A DNA stretch of 64,000 nucleotides from JAXGPP01 sp040766885 (GTDB lineage Bacteria; Planctomycetota; Planctomycetia; Pirellulales; Thermoguttaceae): positions 613,248 to 677,247 of the forward strand of contig JAXGPP010000002.1 in NCBI GenBank assembly GCA_040766885.1, given 5' to 3'. Numbering within the stretch: the first letter of the stretch is position 1; each line of letters opens with the position of its first letter. The position numbers were made by a program, and so were the translations under genes. This document shows positions 34,115-44,235 of this stretch, piece after piece. The notes below the pieces were generated by a model. That model did no database searches. It was not told the DNA's origin and was given only the letters and a program-made list of their open reading frames with translations.

Positions 34115-34882
34115 ATGATCCGGTGCTATCACGTCGCGATGGTTCTCGTGTCGCTGGCTGCGGCCGGAAACGCGGCCGACCCGGCGGCGCCGGCTTCAGC
34201 CAGGCGCGGCGAAGCCAGAATCCTGGTGCTCACCGGGAACGAGTATCCCGGGCACAAGTGGCAGGAGACCGCTCCGCTGATCGCCCGTTTTCTGGGAATC
34301 GACCGCCGATTGACGGCCGAGGTCAACGCCGATCCGCAGTTCCTGGCTTCCCCCGAACTGCACCAGTACGACGCGATCGTGCTCAATTACTTGAACTGGG
34401 AGTCACCCGATCCGGGTGAAGAGGCCCGCCAGAACCTGAAGAAGTTCATCGCGGACGGCAAGGGCCTGGTTATTTTCCACAATGCTTGCGCGGCCTTCGG
34501 CGATTGGCCCGAGTTCAGGCAGATCGCCGGCCGCGCGTGGAACCCGCATCGCCTTCGCGGCCACGATCCGTACGGGCCATTTCGGGTCAAGATCACCGGG
34601 GCCGATCATCCGATCACGAAGGGCATGAGCGCGTTCGAAACGACCGACGAGCTCTACACCTGCCTGTTGACCAGTGGTCCGCCGGTCGAGGTGCTCGCCA
34701 CGGCCGCATCAGTGGTCGACGGCAAAGATTATCCAATGGCCCTGGCGCACCACTACGGCAAGGGACGCGTGTTTCTCTGTGTTCTGGGGCACGACGTCAA
34801 GGCCCTGAGCGCCGATGCCGTGCAGGACCTCTATCGTCGCGGAACCGCCTGGTCCGCAGGCTTGTCGCCGTTGACCCCGTAG
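34115..34882 (+). CDS. Secreted ThuA domain protein
   Basis: 255 residues, one ThuA-like (PF06283-type) domain with a weak signal peptide (VAMVLVSLAAAGNAAD). Recognisable stretches are ILVLTGNEYPGHKWQETAPL, DAIVLNYLNWESPDP, KGLVIFHNACAAFGDWPEF and DHPITKGM, all usual in this GATase-like family. It is linked to trehalose/disaccharide use in rhizobia but of unproven reaction. GGGGAG lies upstream of the ATG. It has Gfo/Idh/MocA and glycosidase genes as neighbours, in line with a sugar-processing role. Confidence 0.87.
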   Translation: MIRCYHVAMVLVSLAAAGNAADPAAPASARRGEARILVLTGNEYPGHKWQETAPLIARFLGIDRRLTAEVNADPQFLASPELHQYDAIVLNYLNWESPDPGEEARQNLKKFIADGKGLVIFHNACAAFGDWPEFRQIAGRAWNPHRLRGHDPYGPFRVKITGADHPITKGMSAFETTDELYTCLLTSGPPVEVLATAASVVDGKDYPMALAHHYGKGRVFLCVLGHDVKALSADAVQDLYRRGTAWSAGLSPLTP

Positions 34883-35134
34883 CGGAGTCCAATGTTCTTG
34901 TGACGGATGGTAGTGCACCAGCCGACGAAGCCGGACACCCGTCGCTCGGCCATCCTGATCCCGACACCGTCAGCCGCTCGAACTCGCCGCAGCGACCACC
35001 GTCGGCGCGCGGGGCTGCAGGCCGGTCATACCAGGAGCATCGCGTATGTATGGTAAGATCGGACTGCGTCTGTTGGGCCTTGATGGGCAAATGCTGACTT
35101 CGTTGATCTGGCATTCCGGAGAAGGAAGACGACC

Positions 35135-37198
35135 ATGAACAAGTTCAAGACACGAACTACGGTCACGGCGGGCGCAACGCTCTTTCTCGGTCCCCGGCGA
35201 TGGATGCTGTTGTTCATCTTGCTGGCGGCGCAGGTCCTTCCGAACGTCGCCTGGGCACAAAACTGTCGATTGAACGCCAGCTGGCCAGCCTTTGACTACG
35301 ACGGGAAACCGGCGCAGGCGGGCGGCTCCACTTCGGAAGCGACTGTGGCAGGTTCTCGGATCGAGACGGCGCGCTATGCGGCAGAGTCGCGAACAATGAC
35401 GACCGCCGATGGAAGGCTTCAAGTTCGGCTCGACGGCAAGAACTACAAGGGCTTCCCCGCGGAGGAATACGCGGTCTTGTTGGCCAACCTCTCGAAGACG
35501 GAATCGACGGGAATCGCCGCCAACTTCCGGTCGCTCAAGCTCTCCGTAGCCAAGCCGGAATCAGACAAGCCGGTTGTGCTCAACGTCCTGCGAGGTTCAA
35601 CCTGCATGGCGACCGACTTCATTCCGGAAGCATTCTCGATTGAAGCCGGAAAGGAGAGAGTCCTGACGACGACGTGCGGGCGTTCGTCGAACGACTTCAT
35701 TCCATTCCTCGAACTGAATCTCGACGACCAGAACGGCTACCTGTTTGTCGTCGGCTGGACCGGATCGTGGAAGGCGCGGTTTGCGGATACGGGCAAGGTG
35801 GTGGAGGTCGAGATCGGAATGGAGCGGACCAATTTCCGGCTCCTGCCCGGAGAAACGATCCGCCAGCCGTCGATCCTCGTACTGGCCCGCAAGAACCAGA
35901 CGCGGCGCCAATTCAAGACGCTGGTCCACCGGTTCATGCTCGATAACAAGGCACCCCGCGATTCAAAAGGGCAGATCATCCCGCCGATTCTGGCGGTCGC
36001 GTCGGGCGGCGGCAACAAGACGCCGCAGATGATGGCCGACATCCTGCAATACTGCATCGACAACAAGATGCCGTTCGACACGTACTGGGTCGATGCCGGC
36101 TGGTATGGCGCGCCGCATGAGGACGAACTGTATTCCAACTGCGGGCCGAACTGGTGGAAGTACGTCGGCGACTGGCGGGTCAACACGACCACGCATCCCA
36201 CCGGCGACCTGCTGCCGATTGCCAACGCAGTCCATCAAGCGGGCATGAAATTCCTGCTCTGGTTTGAGCCCGAACGCATGACCGACTCCGCGCCCATCTT
36301 GAAGTCGCATCCGGAGTACCGGCACGGTCAACTCGTCGACTACGGCAATCCCGAGGCGCTTGAATGGATCAAGGACACGATCTATGGAATCATCGCAAGT
36401 CACAAGATCGATGTGTACCGCCAGGACTTCAACATGGATCCTGGCTCCACGTGGCAAGACATGGACGCGGCGGATCGCGTCGGCATCGCCGAGGCCAAGC
36501 ATATCACCGCGATGTATAAATTCCTGGACGACATGCGGGCGCGATTCCCGGACATCCTGCAGGAGAACTGCGCATCGGGCGGGCGGCGTATCGACGTGGA
36601 AATGATCTCGCGGGCCCACACGTACTGCCGCAGCGACTACTACATCGGGCGCAAGCCGAACGACACCGCGTTCATTCTCGGTCAGAATGCGACGCTCAAC
36701 CTCCTGCCCTATTTGCCGTTCCAGGGCTGCGAGTTCAACGGCGTGCCGATCGGCGACGATTACGCGGCGTTCAGCATCATTTCTTCGGGGACCGTCATCA
36801 CGCCGTCTGATTTCGACGGCGGGATCATCCGCCGCGACATCACGGAGAAGGAGACGGCCTGGTTCAAGAGAGTCTTCGACGTCGCGGCTCGTATGCGGCC
36901 GTTCTATCTGGGAGATTTCTACCCGCTGACCGACGAAACCGGTGCCGGTGACGACGTGTGGTGTGCGTGGCAATGCGATCGGCCCGACTTGAAGGCCGGG
37001 TTCGCCATTGCCTTTCGGCGGGGCGCGGCCGCGGGTGAGTCGCGGACTTTCCAACTGGGAGGAATCGATCCCGACGCGACGTACCAGCTAGACGGCTACG
37101 GCCGCGCGAAGAAGACGGTACAGAGTTCCCAGCTGAGCGACTGGACGGTAAAACTGCCGCCGCGGTCGTTCCAATTGGTGTTCTACCAGAAGCAATAA
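35135..37198 (+). CDS. Secreted alpha-galactosidase-like GH36 (melibiase-type) hydrolase
   Basis: 687 residues with AAGGAAG upstream of the ATG and a signal/anchor segment (WMLLFILLAAQVLPNVAWA). The N-terminal ~230 residues form a beta-rich domain. The barrel shows DTYWVDAGWYG, GMKFLLWFEPERM, the nucleophile strand DVYRQDFNMD, the family segment ENCASGGRRID, and SDY in YCRSDYYIGRK as acid/base. This order is that of GH36 alpha-galactosidases, although RQDFN replaces the usual KWDMN. It should cleave alpha-linked galactose or a related sugar outside the cytoplasm. Confidence 0.82.
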   Translation: MNKFKTRTTVTAGATLFLGPRRWMLLFILLAAQVLPNVAWAQNCRLNASWPAFDYDGKPAQAGGSTSEATVAGSRIETARYAAESRTMTTADGRLQVRLDGKNYKGFPAEEYAVLLANLSKTESTGIAANFRSLKLSVAKPESDKPVVLNVLRGSTCMATDFIPEAFSIEAGKERVLTTTCGRSSNDFIPFLELNLDDQNGYLFVVGWTGSWKARFADTGKVVEVEIGMERTNFRLLPGETIRQPSILVLARKNQTRRQFKTLVHRFMLDNKAPRDSKGQIIPPILAVASGGGNKTPQMMADILQYCIDNKMPFDTYWVDAGWYGAPHEDELYSNCGPNWWKYVGDWRVNTTTHPTGDLLPIANAVHQAGMKFLLWFEPERMTDSAPILKSHPEYRHGQLVDYGNPEALEWIKDTIYGIIASHKIDVYRQDFNMDPGSTWQDMDAADRVGIAEAKHITAMYKFLDDMRARFPDILQENCASGGRRIDVEMISRAHTYCRSDYYIGRKPNDTAFILGQNATLNLLPYLPFQGCEFNGVPIGDDYAAFSIISSGTVITPSDFDGGIIRRDITEKETAWFKRVFDVAARMRPFYLGDFYPLTDETGAGDDVWCAWQCDRPDLKAGFAIAFRRGAAAGESRTFQLGGIDPDATYQLDGYGRAKKTVQSSQLSDWTVKLPPRSFQLVFYQKQ

Positions 37199-37435
37199 GC
37201 GGGCATCGAATGAGTCGGAAGATCTTCGTGACGAGGATCAACAACGAAGGACAACTCGCCACGAACAACCGGGTTCCGGCCCTGAGATGCTCGATGAACT
37301 CGCCTGGTCTTGCGCAAGCTACCGACAACGTTATCCCGGGCCGTGGATATCAGAGGCACAGAGTCCCTGGCGCCACCGAGTAAGATCTCACGGGCTGTCC
37401 CGTCAGGACCGTTGTCGCTTATCGGGCGGTAGACA

Positions 37436-38745
37436 TCAATCGCAACCGCCGAAGAATCCGTCGTCGATCCAGATCGGTTTGTACCCGTGTTCCGTCACGT
37501 GACGCAACGCGGTATCCCAACGTTCGAAAATATCCGACTTGTGATTGCGATAGAACGGCCACCAGTACTGTTCGTGGCCCGCGATATTGACCAGCAGGTT
37601 CTGCTTCGGGTTGTCAAGTTTACGATGATAGAGCCATTCGGTCTGAGTCGTCGGAATCCATTCAACGGTCGTCGGCATGGCCCCGTTGTAGAAAATGATG
37701 CCGGAGTCGGGGTCCATCCAGCCCTGGTGTTCCCGAATGTAGGCCGTGATATGGTTCGGAAGCATGAAATCGCAGTACTTGTCTCCCGTTCCGGGATCTT
37801 TGCCTCCGCCGGTCGGAAGCATCTTGACGCCGCGATCGGCCAGACCTTATAGGAATCAGCGCGAACCATGGCGAAGTGGATTTGCAGTCCCGCCGTATAG
37901 GCTTTGCCCGCGATCCGTTTGAGTTGCGTCGCGGTCAGATCGAAGTCGGCGGCGAGTTCTTCCGGTGTCGCGTTGCGGTACGGTTCAGCGGGGAATTCGT
38001 TTTCCGAGTGGAAGGCCAGGCGGAGCCAATCGGCATTGTCCTCGAATTCCGGCTTGTACTTTTCAGGGAACATCGAAAGGGTAAAGTCGCGTTCCGGCGT
38101 CGAGTTGAAGCAGTTCAGGACGATCTTCGTTTGATAGCGCTTGTGCAGTTCGCGGAGTTTCGCAAGATAGAAGCAGTCGAAAATGCTCTTGTACTGTTTT
38201 TGCAGAATATCTCGGAAGCAGAAGCTGTGGTCGTCGATGTAGCAGCGATAGCGCTTGTAAGCGTTCTTCGCCCACAGAACGCGACAGGTGAATTCGGCCG
38301 GCTTGCCGTTCTGTGTGCCGCGCGCTCTGAGAATGGACAAACGGTCCGTGAGCAGTGCGGTACCCATGAGCGCGCCGGAGATGGATTCCATCGGGATGGC
38401 GGTACCTTCGGGATCCAAGACCTGAAGATTCCCCACGTCGCCAGGCCGGACGACGACGTGAATCCGCAGCCGTTTGACTCCGTCGGTTCCCGTCTCCGTG
38501 CCAAGGATCGGATAGCCGGTTCCTTCCTGAAGCACACCGCCGTCGAACGGATACTCGAAGCGGAATACCGGTTTCTCCTTGAAGTAGAACTGGTCGTAAT
38601 ACAGCATGCGGGGATCGTCGCTCGGAGCGGGGGTCGCGCTCGGAGCGGCGAGCGCGGGCGTATCCGTGGCCGCCGATGGTGCAACGGAAACGGCTGCGGC
38701 GGCAAGGGCGGAACTCCGAAGAAAATGACGTCGTGATGTACTCAC
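37436..38745 (-). pseudogene. Tat-exported protein of unknown function, frameshifted
   Basis: Begins at 38745 with a Tat signal (STSRRHFLRSSALAAAAVSV) and runs in frame to about 37850 (...GLQIHFAMVRADSYK). There the coding sense moves to another frame and continues DRGVKMLPTGGGKDPG...GYKPIWIDDGFFGGC to the stop at 37436. The full product would be ~435 residues. Motifs such as LRLAFHSENEFPAEPY and WIDDGFF suggest a barrel acting on a polysaccharide, but I do not recognise the family. The frameshift may be real or a sequencing error, since both halves otherwise look well conserved. It lies 28 bases after the large esterase gene and is probably in its operon. Confidence 0.7.
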
Positions 38746-38773
38746 AAAAGCGCTCCTTGATGTACGAGGCCGT

Positions 38774-40906
38774 CTACTTCAGCAGCCACAGGCCAGCCGC
38801 GGCTTCCTGCTGGGAAGTGTCGCCGGTGAAGGTCTCGAGCCCATCGGCCGACGGCGCGGCGCGGTACGCGGCGGTGATGACCGCGGGTTCCGGGCCCTCG
38901 CCGGCGAGCCAGAGCGGGCGAGGAGCGTGAAGCGCGAGCAGGCCGGGCAGATCGAGGTATTTCGCGCCGCCAGGAAGGAACATCGGATCGCGGTAATCGA
39001 GCAGCGTGCCGAAGCGGAAACCCTGGGTGTCTATCGCAACGCGGTCGAGGGCCTCGCCAGCCAACGCGCCGGCCGTGGCCACAATGGGACCGGCGCCGCG
39101 CCAACCGGCGATCGCCACGGACTTCGGATTCGGACAGAGGCCATCTGTCGGCTGGCGGACGAAACGCACGATGGTCAGCACATCGTGTGTGCGCTGGGCG
39201 ATGAGCGCGTGGTTGTAGCCGAAGGTGTAGCCGGCGAATTCGCGGGGATTGGAGACAACGCGGGTCTGCTTCACCGGTTCCCCGCCCTGGAAGAGTAGAT
39301 CGGCGCTGAGGACGGCTGCGCCCGCTTGCACCAGCTTCTGCACCGCGGGCTTCAGGCTGCCGTCGGCCTGGCGTAGCGCGGCGACGCCCTGGTCGTCGAG
39401 CCAGACGACGACGCGGCCGTTTCCTTGCTTCGGACACAGCCCCACGAGCTTCACCTCCTCACCGTACGTCTTGTTCAGCAGCGTGCCGGTCCTCTCCAGG
39501 AACTCGCCTCGATCCTGCTCGCCCTGCAGTTTCCACTGGACGTCGCCCGCGTTGGCCAGCGTGCGGCCGATGAGCACCTCGACCGCGGGGCGGATCACCT
39601 TCTGCAGCCCGTCGGGCGTCGCGGCGGCAGCCAGAACCTGTTGCTGGGCGTCCTTGGTGAACCACGCCAGCAAACGGCGCTCGAAATCCGGATCGGCGGC
39701 CTTCGGCGCGGAATGCTCGTCGTCCCAGACGGTGAGCTGCTCGGGTGGCAGCGGATCAAAATCCGTCTCGATCACCGGCGCCGGCGCGCCGAGCTTGAAA
39801 TGCTTGTTCAGGAAGGTGTAGAAGGCGGAACGCGTGACCGCGTTGTAGTTATGCGGGAAGTGCTCGCCGCGCTTCAGGTAGACGTTGTCCTTCTTGCCGT
39901 ACAGTGCGTAGAGTTGCTGCAACTCAGGGAAGCCCTTGGCGGCCATCTCCTTGGTCCAGTCGTCCGCGCTGTTCATGCCCTGCGGTTTCGGCGCGAACAG
40001 CGCGGCGAACTCGACATTGCCCGTGTTCACACGCAACAGGCTGGCGTTTTCGCAGGTGCAGCCGCCCTGCATCGACGTGCTGACCATGACCACGGGAAAG
40101 GAGAGCTGGATGCGGTCGTCAATCGCGGCCAGGATCATCGACTGCGTGCCACCGCCGCTGCCGCCGGTCACCGCCGTGCGCTGCGGATCCACCTCCGGCA
40201 GGCTGAGCAGGAAATCCAGGCCGCGCACGGCGTTGAGCGTCTGCAGGCCCATGATGTTCTGGCAATGCGCCTCGGCCTGCGGGCTGTACAGGCCCCAGTT
40301 CTCCGTCGCGTTCATCTCCGGCCGCTGTTTGGCGAAGCCGTGCACGACCTGCCGCGAAAACTGGATCGAATCCGAGTCGCCGAGCATGTCCCACTGCCAT
40401 ACCACGCAGCCCATGCGGGCGAGCTGGCGGCACTGGGACTGGTAGGTGCTGCGCCCGGCCCGCTCGAAACGCTCCGCGCCGTCGGCGATGCTCGTGCGCA
40501 GCGTGTCGTCCGGCGTCAGATAGAGGCGGGCGTCCTCTCGGTGGCCGTGCGCGAACATCACACCCGGCACGCGGCCCTGGATGTTCTTCGGGCGGTACAG
40601 GTTGCCCGTGACGAAGAAACCGGGTGCGCTCTCGAAATAGACCTTTTCCACTGTGTAACCGTCGCAGTCAATGCTACCGTGAATGACCGCGTTGAGCGGT
40701 GTCTTCGTCGGCATTGGCCAGAGCCCCGCCGCCACCAGAATCTGCCGCCGCACGTACTCTTTCCGCTGCTCCCACTCAGGCAGGGAGCTCGGCGGGGTGA
40801 AGGGGAAATAACCGTTCAGGTCCTTGAGCGGCTGCAGGCGGATGTCTTCGGCAGAAGCCGTCAACGAGAGGCCCAGCAACACGGCAAGAGCGATGAAGTG
40901 TCTCAT
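38774..40906 (-). CDS. Secreted alpha/beta-hydrolase family esterase (acetyl-xylan-esterase-like), two-domain
   Basis: 710 residues from ATG 40906, which gives a signal peptide (MRHFIALAVLLGLSLTASAE); no strong ribosome site is visible. Residues ~90-420 are an alpha/beta-hydrolase: VPGVMFAHGHRED (oxyanion region), GCVVWQWDMLGDSD, and the nucleophile elbow VTGGSGGGTQS. A second, degenerate hydrolase-like half follows (RVVVWLDDQGVAAL; SVAIAGWRGAGPIVA). This tandem layout is frequent in planctomycete and verrucomicrobial polysaccharide loci, where such enzymes remove acetyl or other esters. Substrate unknown. Confidence 0.82.
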   Translation of the reverse strand: MRHFIALAVLLGLSLTASAEDIRLQPLKDLNGYFPFTPPSSLPEWEQRKEYVRRQILVAAGLWPMPTKTPLNAVIHGSIDCDGYTVEKVYFESAPGFFVTGNLYRPKNIQGRVPGVMFAHGHREDARLYLTPDDTLRTSIADGAERFERAGRSTYQSQCRQLARMGCVVWQWDMLGDSDSIQFSRQVVHGFAKQRPEMNATENWGLYSPQAEAHCQNIMGLQTLNAVRGLDFLLSLPEVDPQRTAVTGGSGGGTQSMILAAIDDRIQLSFPVVMVSTSMQGGCTCENASLLRVNTGNVEFAALFAPKPQGMNSADDWTKEMAAKGFPELQQLYALYGKKDNVYLKRGEHFPHNYNAVTRSAFYTFLNKHFKLGAPAPVIETDFDPLPPEQLTVWDDEHSAPKAADPDFERRLLAWFTKDAQQQVLAAAATPDGLQKVIRPAVEVLIGRTLANAGDVQWKLQGEQDRGEFLERTGTLLNKTYGEEVKLVGLCPKQGNGRVVVWLDDQGVAALRQADGSLKPAVQKLVQAGAAVLSADLLFQGGEPVKQTRVVSNPREFAGYTFGYNHALIAQRTHDVLTIVRFVRQPTDGLCPNPKSVAIAGWRGAGPIVATAGALAGEALDRVAIDTQGFRFGTLLDYRDPMFLPGGAKYLDLPGLLALHAPRPLWLAGEGPEPAVITAAYRAAPSADGLETFTGDTSQQEAAAGLWLLK

Positions 40907-41349
40907 GATCGTAGTGGTCAGCGAGTGGATGGTTGCGGTTGTTCGGGCGTCGCGACGGCGCAAAGCAAGAGACCAATCTGCTCCGCGGGCCAGTCTCCGC
41001 CGCACTTCGGTTTCCCGATCCGAGAGACACAAGCGGGCGCCTGCGGGGCCTCTAACCAGGTTGACCGCCCCGACTCGCCCGGCCACACGCGGCATTGTAC
41101 CACGCGGCGCGGGCCTGCAACATCCAAGGACTCTACGCTATCCACCTTCGATATTGGTTCTTCTTGCGAACCTCACGCCAGGGCGGAGATGATGATCCGC
41201 GTGTCGGCCAGCGTTACTCCATCACCTCGGCCGGGCACGCATGAGGAGAAGATGTCGAGAACAGACGTGGCATTGTGCAAGGCGCTGCTGTATCTTGGAA
41301 GACCTGCCAGCGTCTTCCTGCCGTAGAACTTCTTGGGGAGCCCACCTTC
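40907..41349. other. Divergent intergenic region, no gene seen
   Basis: 443 bases between the minus-strand esterase and the plus-strand ceramidase-like gene; promoters for both should lie here. No RNA gene, repeat or convincing promoter hexamers were recognised. GGGGAG at ~41335-41340 is the ribosome site of the ceramidase-like gene. Confidence 0.5.
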
Positions 41350-42774
41350 ATGAGACGCTATCTTCTTGGCATCGTTGCCTGCTTCCTGAACACCACACTC
41401 CTGGCTGCGGACCCGCCGGCGCCCATGTTTCGCGCTGGTGCGGCCACGAGCAACATCACGCCGGCATTGGATTCGGCGATCATCGGCGGTTTTCTGCCTT
41501 TTCCCGCCACGAACGTGCACGATGAGCTGCACGCAAGGTGCCTTGTGCTCGACGATGGGAAGACGAAGCTTGCGCTGGTGGTCGTCGACCTGCTGGGCTT
41601 CCATTACAGCGTGAGCCACGAGGCGCGCAAGTTCATCGAGCAGGAGACGGGCATCCCATCGACGAACGTGTTGATCTCGGCCATCCACAACCATTCGGCG
41701 GCCAGCGCCCTGGGCGAGGAGCATTTCGAATTCCCGCAGAAGATCGATGATTATCAGGCCTTCGTCGCCCGGCGGATCGCCGACGGAGTCAAATGCGCCG
41801 CGAACCGGCTGCGCCCGGCGGAGCTCGGGTTCACCACCGCCGAAGCGCCGGAGCACGTCTTCAACCGCCGCTGGTTCCTCAAGCCGGGCACCATTCCGCC
41901 CGGTCCCTTCGGCACCATCGACCAGGTGAAGATGAATCCGCCGGCCGGCAGCCCGGACTTGGTGAAACCGGCTGGGCCGACCGATCCCACGGTGTCGATC
42001 CTCGCCGTGCGCGAGCCTGATGGCCGGCCGATCGCCGTGTACTCCTGCTATTCGCTCCACTACGTGGGCGGCGTGGGACAGGGCGACATTTCGGCCGATT
42101 ACTACGGCATGTATTGCCAGCGCCTGGAGCGCCTGCTGCAGGGCCACCAACAGGATCCGCCCATGGTGGCCATGATGGCCAACGGCACCAGCGGCGACGT
42201 GAACAACATCGATTTCCTCCAGCCCCGGCCAGGCAAGAAACCGTACGAACAGATGCGGTTCGTGGCCGACGACCTGGCTGCGAAGGTTCAGGCGGCCCTG
42301 GCCAAGGCCAAGTACTCTGACCGGCTGACGCTGGCCGCAAGCTACCGCGAGCCGGTGATCGCCACGCGCCGGCCAAGTGCCGAGCAGATGGCATGGGCCC
42401 GCCAGACGTTGGCCAAGCCGGGCAAGCCCGACATCCCCCGCGTTTACGCTCAGCGATTCGAGGACCTGGCCCGCGGTGCGGCCTCGGTCCCGACGCCGCT
42501 GCAAGTGCTGCGTATCGGCGACGTGTGCATCGGCAGCATGCCCAACGAGGTCTTCTGCGAGATTGGCCTCGAGTTCCGCCAGCGGAGCCCCCTGCAGCCG
42601 GCCTTTTTGGTCTCCCTGGCCCACGGTTATTTCGACTACCTGCCGACACCGAAGCAGCATGAGCTGGGCGGTTACGAGACCTGGTTGGCCACCAACCGCT
42701 TGGAGCCGAAGGCCTCGGAGAAGATGCTCGATGCCCTGCTGGAAATGGTGGCGGAGGTCCGTGCCCCAGAGTGA
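41350..42774 (+). CDS. Neutral/alkaline ceramidase-like secreted protein lacking the nucleophile Ser
   Basis: 474 residues from ATG 41350 with a signal peptide (MRRYLLGIVACFLNTTLLAA). It follows the neutral ceramidase fold: FRAGAATSNITP at the N-terminus, a first metal-ligand region ISAIHNHSAAS, and a second His region SCYSLHYVGG. At the position of the catalytic Ser (AGNLSPN in Pseudomonas) it reads SGDVNNI, so the nucleophile is Asn or displaced. Many planctomycete homologues share this, as far as I recall, so it is probably a metal-dependent hydrolase of a different amide or ester and not a true ceramidase. It converges on the sialidase-like gene (34 bases between stops). Confidence 0.82.
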   Translation: MRRYLLGIVACFLNTTLLAADPPAPMFRAGAATSNITPALDSAIIGGFLPFPATNVHDELHARCLVLDDGKTKLALVVVDLLGFHYSVSHEARKFIEQETGIPSTNVLISAIHNHSAASALGEEHFEFPQKIDDYQAFVARRIADGVKCAANRLRPAELGFTTAEAPEHVFNRRWFLKPGTIPPGPFGTIDQVKMNPPAGSPDLVKPAGPTDPTVSILAVREPDGRPIAVYSCYSLHYVGGVGQGDISADYYGMYCQRLERLLQGHQQDPPMVAMMANGTSGDVNNIDFLQPRPGKKPYEQMRFVADDLAAKVQAALAKAKYSDRLTLAASYREPVIATRRPSAEQMAWARQTLAKPGKPDIPRVYAQRFEDLARGAASVPTPLQVLRIGDVCIGSMPNEVFCEIGLEFRQRSPLQPAFLVSLAHGYFDYLPTPKQHELGGYETWLATNRLEPKASEKMLDALLEMVAEVRAPE

Positions 42775-42808
42775 CCGTGCGCAAGGCGTGCCATCTCTAG
42801 CCGCTGTT

Positions 42809-43846
42809 CTATCGCGGCAGTGGTGCTGGAAGCACAGAAACCAGGATCGCCGTGTCAGGAGCCTTGCCGGAGTAGAAAGCGACGTAGTGCGTGCCGCCGA
42901 TCGCGGTGGCGTTCGCGTTGCCCGCATCGATCGTGATCTGACTGCCCGTGGCGACTGCCTCGGAAGCAGGCCAGCTGAGCGGATTGTCGAATACGCTGTC
43001 TGGATCAACGACTCGACTCCAGAGAATTCCCCTGCCGCGTTGATAGTAGTAGTTGCTCAGCATGCCGGTTTCGGCGTCGAGGATCAGGCTCGGCGTCGAG
43101 ATCAGGACATCGCCGATGTTTGTCTGCGCGCGCGCCCACGTCGCACCGTAGTCAGATGAAACCATCTGGAACTGAGATCGGCCTCCCTGCTCCGTCCGTG
43201 CGACTGCGAGAATCCTGCCATTGCCGAGGTAGACGGCGGAGGGCTCGGTCGGCCACTGAGGTTTGGTCAACTCGGACTCGATGGTGGTCTGCGCCCAGGT
43301 TGCGCCATTGTCACGGCTGGTCAGCTTGCCCCACGAGTGGCTCGGGCCATCGTCACCGTAGCTCCCTGCGAACCACAGTGCCATGAGCCCGACCGTGGGG
43401 ACGGAGAAGATGTCGGTGATCTGCACGGGTGCCACGGCAAGTTTCGGCGTCGCCACGAGCGCGAACGTCACACCATCCGTGGTGCGGTAAAGGTCGTGAA
43501 CACATTCCGATCCGTTCATTCGACGCACCCAGAGGAACATCGCCCCCTTGGAATCGAGCCCCTTCCCAACGGCGACCTCGCCGTAGCCCGAAGTGTCGGC
43601 GACAACCGTTTCAGGCATCCAGGTTTTTCCGTTGTCCGTGGAGGTTCGGGCGTAAACGGCGCGGGCGTCCTCGCCGATCGTGTGCGACGTCCCTCGGCTG
43701 TACACGCAGACCAGCTTCTCGCCGATCGCCTGGATCATTGGCCACGAGTTGTAGCCGCGCGCCTCCTGTACGACATGCGGCTCCGTGAGGGCGTGCATTC
43801 CCGTGCCTGCCGCAGCCATGATCATGCCAACCATTATCTTGTTCAT
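42809..43846 (-). CDS. Secreted BNR/Asp-box sialidase-like protein
   Basis: 345 residues from ATG 43846, with a signal peptide (MNKIMVGMIMAAAGTGMHA); a TTG at 43870 would add eight residues. Three clear Asp boxes (S-x-D-x-G-x-T-W) are present: STDNGKTW, SRDNGATW and SSDYGATW, which mark a sialidase-type six-bladed propeller. The full catalytic set (Arg triad, Tyr/Glu pair) cannot be confirmed by eye, so it may act on sialic acid or another acidic sugar, or only bind. The neighbouring genes (ceramidase-like, GDPD, alpha-galactosidase-like) suggest a glycoconjugate-degrading locus. Confidence 0.78.
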   Translation of the reverse strand: MNKIMVGMIMAAAGTGMHALTEPHVVQEARGYNSWPMIQAIGEKLVCVYSRGTSHTIGEDARAVYARTSTDNGKTWMPETVVADTSGYGEVAVGKGLDSKGAMFLWVRRMNGSECVHDLYRTTDGVTFALVATPKLAVAPVQITDIFSVPTVGLMALWFAGSYGDDGPSHSWGKLTSRDNGATWAQTTIESELTKPQWPTEPSAVYLGNGRILAVARTEQGGRSQFQMVSSDYGATWARAQTNIGDVLISTPSLILDAETGMLSNYYYQRGRGILWSRVVDPDSVFDNPLSWPASEAVATGSQITIDAGNANATAIGGTHYVAFYSGKAPDTAILVSVLPAPLPR

Positions 43847-44235
43847 ACTCTTGACCCGAAGTTCTTTCAAATACGGTGAGCCTGAAGCCGATCCAAGTTC
43901 GTTCGTCCAGCCATTCTAGCTCCGCCCCTCGCCGCCGTATCCAGCGCCCACTCAGATTCATAGCCGAAGCGACGCAGAGTCGCTCGGCATCGTTGACGTT
44001 CTCGCGGTGTCGAGTGTCACGAAATAGGGGTAGTGATGCCAGTTCTCGCTTCTCGCCTGTACTGCAATACCTCCGATTCCTGGGTGCTGCCAGGCAAGTA
44101 GTATGGGGCGGCAATCGGCGCGGCAAGAACGGACATTGAGGTTCTTCACGAGTACCGTGGCGGCACGACGCCCGAGCGGACGCTGGCCGTCTGCCGTCAG
44201 CTCGGCATCCGTTTCGATGGCGGCGTCGCGCATTG
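43847..44235. other. Intergenic region, no confident gene
   Basis: 389 bases between the sialidase-like gene and the end of the Fes-type esterase, both on the minus strand. Minus-strand frames run through (for example a stretch with ELTADGQRPLGRRAATVLVK), but none has a start, family motif or ribosome site. It may hold gene remains and the sialidase promoter. Confidence 0.4.

Noticed and set aside
18918..37198. Bacterial microcompartment for radical sugar metabolism
   Set aside because: No shell protein (BMC domain or pentamer) genes are present anywhere near the glycyl radical enzyme.
41173..43008. 611-codon open frame on the minus strand
   Set aside because: Shadow of the ceramidase-like gene, which has a signal peptide, family motifs and a ribosome site.
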